Source of the DNA: Lewinellaceae bacterium
GTDB taxonomy: Bacteria > Bacteroidota > Bacteroidia > Chitinophagales > Saprospiraceae
Assembly (NCBI GenBank): GCA_020636435.1
Contig: JACJXX010000001.1
Span: 3,737,001-3,801,000, forward strand
Reading direction: 5' to 3'
Length of the DNA: 64,000 bases
Both the position numbers and the translations under genes were made by a program. Of this stretch, positions 61,020-64,000 are shown piece by piece. Positions within the stretch are counted from its first letter, which is position 1. The number at the start of each line of letters is the position of its first letter. The notes below the pieces were generated by a model. It had not been told where the DNA came from and ran no database searches. It saw only the letters and a list, made by a program, of their open reading frames with translations.

Positions 61020-61185
61020 GAGGCTGTCACCAGTTCCGGGACGGGCGGTTGGCCTTCTTCCAGTTCTATGGTGTCCATCCAGGTGGCGATATCGGGGGCG
61101 CCGGCTTCGGGTTCGTCCTGGATGATGCGGACGGCTTTGTGGAGGGAAGGGAAGAAGGCGTCGAAGATGGGGTTGGCGGAAGAAG
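61020..61185 (-). pseudogene. middle fragment of the 60370-60894 gene family
   Basis: The translation 'ANPIFDAFFPSLHKAVRIIQDEPEAGAPDIATWMDTIELEEGQPPVPELV' matches the middle of the intact gene at most positions. The surrounding sequence does not continue the match, and the part beyond is AT-rich (60900-61010) with no gene. Confidence 0.6.
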
Positions 61186-61260
61186 GCGACACCTTTTTCC
61201 CGGCTGGTACTTGTGGGGAAGGCGTCACCTTTTACAAGAAATTCCCTATCTTTTCCCGCC

Positions 61261-62154
61261 ATGGCAAGAAAAGGAAAAAAATACAGCGCCCACCAGGTGG
61301 GACGGGTAGCATCGGATACCAGCATCCTGGACTACTGCCCCCGCGCCTTCCCCCTACTGGGCAGCAAGACCGCCGTCAAAAAAGCCATCGCCGGCGGGCG
61401 CCTGCTGCACAACGGCCGCCCCGCCCAGATGGAGGCTATGGTCCGGCAAGGGGATCGCCTGGAACTAAAGGGCGCCGGCCTGCAGCCGGCCCGGGAGTTC
61501 GATATGGAGCTGGAAATTCTCTACGAGGACGACTACCTGCTGGTGGCCAACAAACCCGCGGGCATAGCGGTCAACGGCAACCGGATCAAGACCCTGGAGA
61601 ATGCGGTAGCCGGATCGGTACAGCCGAGTGGCCAGCCCGACGCCTTGCCCCGCCCGGTGGCGGTGCACCGCATCGACGTGCCGACCCGGGGGCTGGTATT
61701 GCTCGCCAAAACCAAGAGCGCGCTGATCGGCCTGAGCAAGGCTTTTGAGCAGAATGCCGTCAGGAAGGAATACGTCGCGGTGGTGCACGGGAAACCACCG
61801 AAAGAAGGGGTGATCGATGAACCCATCAAAGGAAAGGATGCCGTGACGAATTTCGAAACCATGGGATCGGCGCCCTCCCGCGTTTTTAAAAACCTTTCCT
61901 TGGTAAAGCTTCGCCCGGTTACGGGCCGTACGCACCAGCTGCGCATCCACCTGCAGCAGCGGGGCCACCTCATCGTGGGCGATAAGGAGTACGCTCGGGG
62001 CCAGAAGACCATACTGGGCAAGGGGCTGTTCCTGTGTGCGTGCCGGCTGGAGTTCGTTCATCCGGCCACCAACGAGAAGGTAGTGGTGGAGATCGAGCCG
62101 CCGCCGCGGTTTGGGAAGTTGCTGGAAAGGGAGCGGGAGCGGTATGGCAAATAA
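61261..62154 (+). CDS. RluA-family pseudouridine synthase
   Basis: 297 residues from ATG 61261 (MARKGKKYSAHQ). An N-terminal S4-like RNA-binding region ('TAVKKAIAGGRLLHNGRPAQMEAMVRQGDRLEL'), then the catalytic 'RPVAVHRIDVPTRGLVLLAKT' with the Asp, 'KEYVAVVHG', and 'LRPVTGRTHQLRIHLQQRGHLIVGDKEY'. It isomerises uridine in rRNA or tRNA; the target site is not determined. Confidence 0.92.
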   Translation: MARKGKKYSAHQVGRVASDTSILDYCPRAFPLLGSKTAVKKAIAGGRLLHNGRPAQMEAMVRQGDRLELKGAGLQPAREFDMELEILYEDDYLLVANKPAGIAVNGNRIKTLENAVAGSVQPSGQPDALPRPVAVHRIDVPTRGLVLLAKTKSALIGLSKAFEQNAVRKEYVAVVHGKPPKEGVIDEPIKGKDAVTNFETMGSAPSRVFKNLSLVKLRPVTGRTHQLRIHLQQRGHLIVGDKEYARGQKTILGKGLFLCACRLEFVHPATNEKVVVEIEPPPRFGKLLERERERYGK

Positions 62155-62218
62155 AAAATTTGTAACTATTTAGATAACTAAAAATCAAAATAGTTACAAA
62201 ACTTTCGTAAATTGCTCC

Positions 62219-62243
62219 CAACCTTAACCTTAACCTTAACCTT
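62219..62243. repeat. (CTTAAC)n simple repeat
   Basis: Four tandem AACCTT/CTTAAC hexamers, 26 bases before the start of the DUF4199 gene. Probably a simple microsatellite. Confidence 0.6.
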
Positions 62244-62268
62244 ATCCTCAACCTCAACCCGATTGACT

Positions 62269-62757
62269 ATGCAGAAATACACCCACGAGATCAAATGGGG
62301 CCTGATCTTCACCGCCGCCGCCCTGCTTTGGATAGCTTTTGAAAAAGCCATGGGCTGGCACGGCGAGAAGATTGCCCAGCATCCCACCATGACCAACCTG
62401 TTCGCAATCGTCGCAATCGCTGTTTACGTTTTTGCCCTCCTGGAGAAACGCAAAAAACTGGGCGGCGTGATGACCTGGAAAGAAGGCTTCATTTCCGGTT
62501 TGCTGATCACGCTAGTGGTTGTCCTACTTTCTCCTCTTTCTCAGTGGCTGACCCATGCGGTTATCACACCAGAATATTTCAACAACGCTATCGCTTATGC
62601 AGTGGAGAATGGAAAAGCCTCTCAGGAGCAAGCCGAAAGCTATTTTAACCTAAAGAGTTATATGATGCAGGCGACGATTGGCGGCTTGGTATTGGGGGTA
62701 GTGACTTCGGCTATTGTGGCGCTTTTTGTGAGGAAAAAGGGGGTGGAGGAAGGGTAA
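62269..62757 (+). CDS. DUF4199 family membrane protein
   Basis: 162 residues from ATG 62269 (MQKYTHEIKWGLIF). Four hydrophobic helices: 'GLIFTAAALLWIAFEKAMG', 'TNLFAIVAIAVYVFALLEKRKK', 'FISGLLITLVVVLLSPLSQWL', 'MQATIGGLVLGVVTSAIVALFVRKK'. This pattern matches DUF4199, common in Bacteroidota. Function unknown; inner membrane. Confidence 0.8.
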   Translation: MQKYTHEIKWGLIFTAAALLWIAFEKAMGWHGEKIAQHPTMTNLFAIVAIAVYVFALLEKRKKLGGVMTWKEGFISGLLITLVVVLLSPLSQWLTHAVITPEYFNNAIAYAVENGKASQEQAESYFNLKSYMMQATIGGLVLGVVTSAIVALFVRKKGVEEG

Positions 62758-62774
62758 ATATCACACTCAAATAA

Positions 62775-63635
62775 ATGGAAGAACATAATAAAATCATCGT
62801 CTTTCAGGAAAAGCAAATTCGCCGTGTTTGGGAGAATGATGAATGGTGGTTTGCGGTTGTAGATGTTATCGAGGTGCTTACAGACAGTGTAAAGCCCCGT
62901 GATTATTGGTACAGGCTTAAAAAACGCGAAAAAGAAGGAAGCGGTGTTGAGTTGTCGACAATTTGTCGACAACTGAAACTGGAATCTTCGGACAGTAAAA
63001 AATACAAGACGGAGTGTGCCAATACAGAAGGCATGTTTAGGATTATTCAATCCATCCCTTCACCCAAAGCCGAGCCGTTTAAACAATGGCTGGCCAAGGT
63101 TGGCTATGAGCGGGTGCAGGAAATTGAGAACCCGGAACTGGCGGCCCAAAGAGCGCGGGAATATTACAAAGCTCTTGGCTATGACGAAAAGTGGATAGAA
63201 ACCCGCCTACAATCTATCCAGGTGCGTGGACAGCTCACAGACGAATGGAAAGGCCGGGATGTAAAAGAGGGGCTGGAATACGCCATCCTTACCGCAGAGA
63301 TCAGCCGCGCCACGTTCGGGCTTGCCCCGTCTGAATACAAGAACCTCAAAGGTTTGAAGCGCGAGAATTTGCGCGATCATATGACGAATCTTGAATTGAT
63401 CTTTACGATGCTGGGCGAAGAACAAACCCGGCAAGAAGCGATCAAGGACGATGCGCAAGGCTTTGAAGAAAACCAGGAAGCAGCCATCAAAGGCGGCACC
63501 GCTGCCGGAGATGCTCTGGAAGCCTTTGAGAAAAGAACAGGCGACAGGGTTGTATCCAGCCAGAATTTTAAGCAGCAGGTTGAAGATGCAAAACAACATA
63601 AAAAGCTGATCGGCAAAAGTGACGAGGAAGAATAA
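62775..63635 (+). CDS. BRO-N domain protein (DinD/phage-antirepressor-like)
   Basis: 286 residues. The N-terminal 'KQIRRVWENDEWWFAVVDVIEVLTDSVKPRDYWYRLKKRE' is a BRO-N domain, as in phage antirepressors and DinD-like proteins. The C-terminal part ('SEYKNLKGLKRENLRDHMTNLELIFTMLGEEQTRQEAIKDDAQGFEENQEAAIKGGTAAGDALEAFEKRTG') fits the DinD-like extension. It is possibly linked to DNA damage response or mobile DNA. It follows the DUF4199 gene by 17 bases. Confidence 0.8.
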   Translation: MEEHNKIIVFQEKQIRRVWENDEWWFAVVDVIEVLTDSVKPRDYWYRLKKREKEGSGVELSTICRQLKLESSDSKKYKTECANTEGMFRIIQSIPSPKAEPFKQWLAKVGYERVQEIENPELAAQRAREYYKALGYDEKWIETRLQSIQVRGQLTDEWKGRDVKEGLEYAILTAEISRATFGLAPSEYKNLKGLKRENLRDHMTNLELIFTMLGEEQTRQEAIKDDAQGFEENQEAAIKGGTAAGDALEAFEKRTGDRVVSSQNFKQQVEDAKQHKKLIGKSDEEE

Positions 63636-63817
63636 ATAAATTTTCCCCAATCATCAATGTGAGTTCTAACAGCACCACTGTCCATTCCCATACACCTTCT
63701 GTCCGATTTTGAACACTTACTTTTATTGGTATCATGGCAACAATTTTTTAAGCACTTGTTTATCAGTGTTTTATGGGCATGGCACAAGATTTGCTTTCCT
63801 TCCATAAGTCGAATCGT

Positions 63818-63964
63818 AACTATTCAGCATCGTGGTGATTTGACCCCTGGCGCGAAATTTTGTAGGCTTTTTCTGTCGGAACCCCTTCTCATTCCCCTTG
63901 GAAGGGGAAGGTTGGCTTACAAAATTTCGCACCAGGGGCATCCATAGCCTCATGCTGAATAGTT
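63818..63964. repeat. 147-bp element with 13-bp terminal inverted repeats
   Basis: AACTATTCAGCAT (63818-63830) and its complement (63952-63964), plus an inner 21-bp pair with one mismatch (63844-63864 and 63918-63938) containing CGAAATTTTGTA. No gene in 63636-64000. Confidence 0.55.
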
Positions 63965-64000
63965 GCGCCGAATCAACCATTTCCGGCTTTTTCCAAACCA

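Noticed and set aside
62219..62243. Telomere-like (CTTAAC)n as a chromosome or plasmid end
   Set aside because: Four units only, followed by a normal gene; a microsatellite is enough.

Overview
The window comes from a Bacteroidota genome, most likely a Saprospiria or Lewinella-like lineage (inferred, not proven). The evidence is TonB-dependent receptor and type IX secretion (T9SS) sorting-domain proteins, TAnnTTTG -7 promoter boxes, a futalosine-pathway menaquinone gene (mqnC), a fused isobutyryl-CoA mutase (icmF), an almost complete lack of Shine-Dalgarno sequences, and intergenic DNA crowded with palindromic repeats. No rRNA, tRNA or CRISPR array was seen.

Layout. 0-12 kb: end of a TonB receptor, two paralogous thioredoxin-fold proteins, lipoproteins, purine nucleoside phosphorylase, mqnC, and three T9SS cargo proteins, one of which has a C10 tract that puts its start out of frame. 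12-32 kb: a housekeeping block with rimP-nusA-infB, a CYTH protein coupled to a large TPR-CHAT protease-like protein, rpsA, an acyl-CoA ligase, a RidA protein, apaG, gmk-yicC, an HU-type protein, a 31-residue basic ribosome-type protein and RNase G. 32-42 kb: glycosyltransferase, rfbA, a response regulator, rlmD and icmF.

42-60 kb is a conflict/immunity-type island and holds the most interesting system: a complete diversity-generating retroelement (DGR). On the minus strand it runs from a TIR-STAND NTPase-formylglycine-generating-enzyme-fold target protein carrying a C-terminal variable repeat (VR), through an HRDC-domain accessory protein and a DGR-type reverse transcriptase, to the template repeat (TR) and a terminator. 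VR and TR are both 124 bp and differ at ten positions, every one an adenine in the TR sense strand. So the retroelement diversifies the ligand-binding tip of an NLR-like receptor whose effector is a TIR domain. Nearby are an orphan MNT nucleotidyltransferase, a P-loop ATPase + TPR gene pair, a phosphopantetheinyl transferase, a damaged CHAT gene, a membrane protein, and a second STAND-FGE gene that is split by an in-frame TAA and ends in a VR-like tail not derived from the local TR.

60-64 kb: a small gene family with partial duplicates, an RluA-type pseudouridine synthase, a DUF4199 membrane protein and a BRO-N protein. Several intergenic regions hold candidate non-autonomous elements with terminal inverted repeats, including three copies of one MITE-like family.
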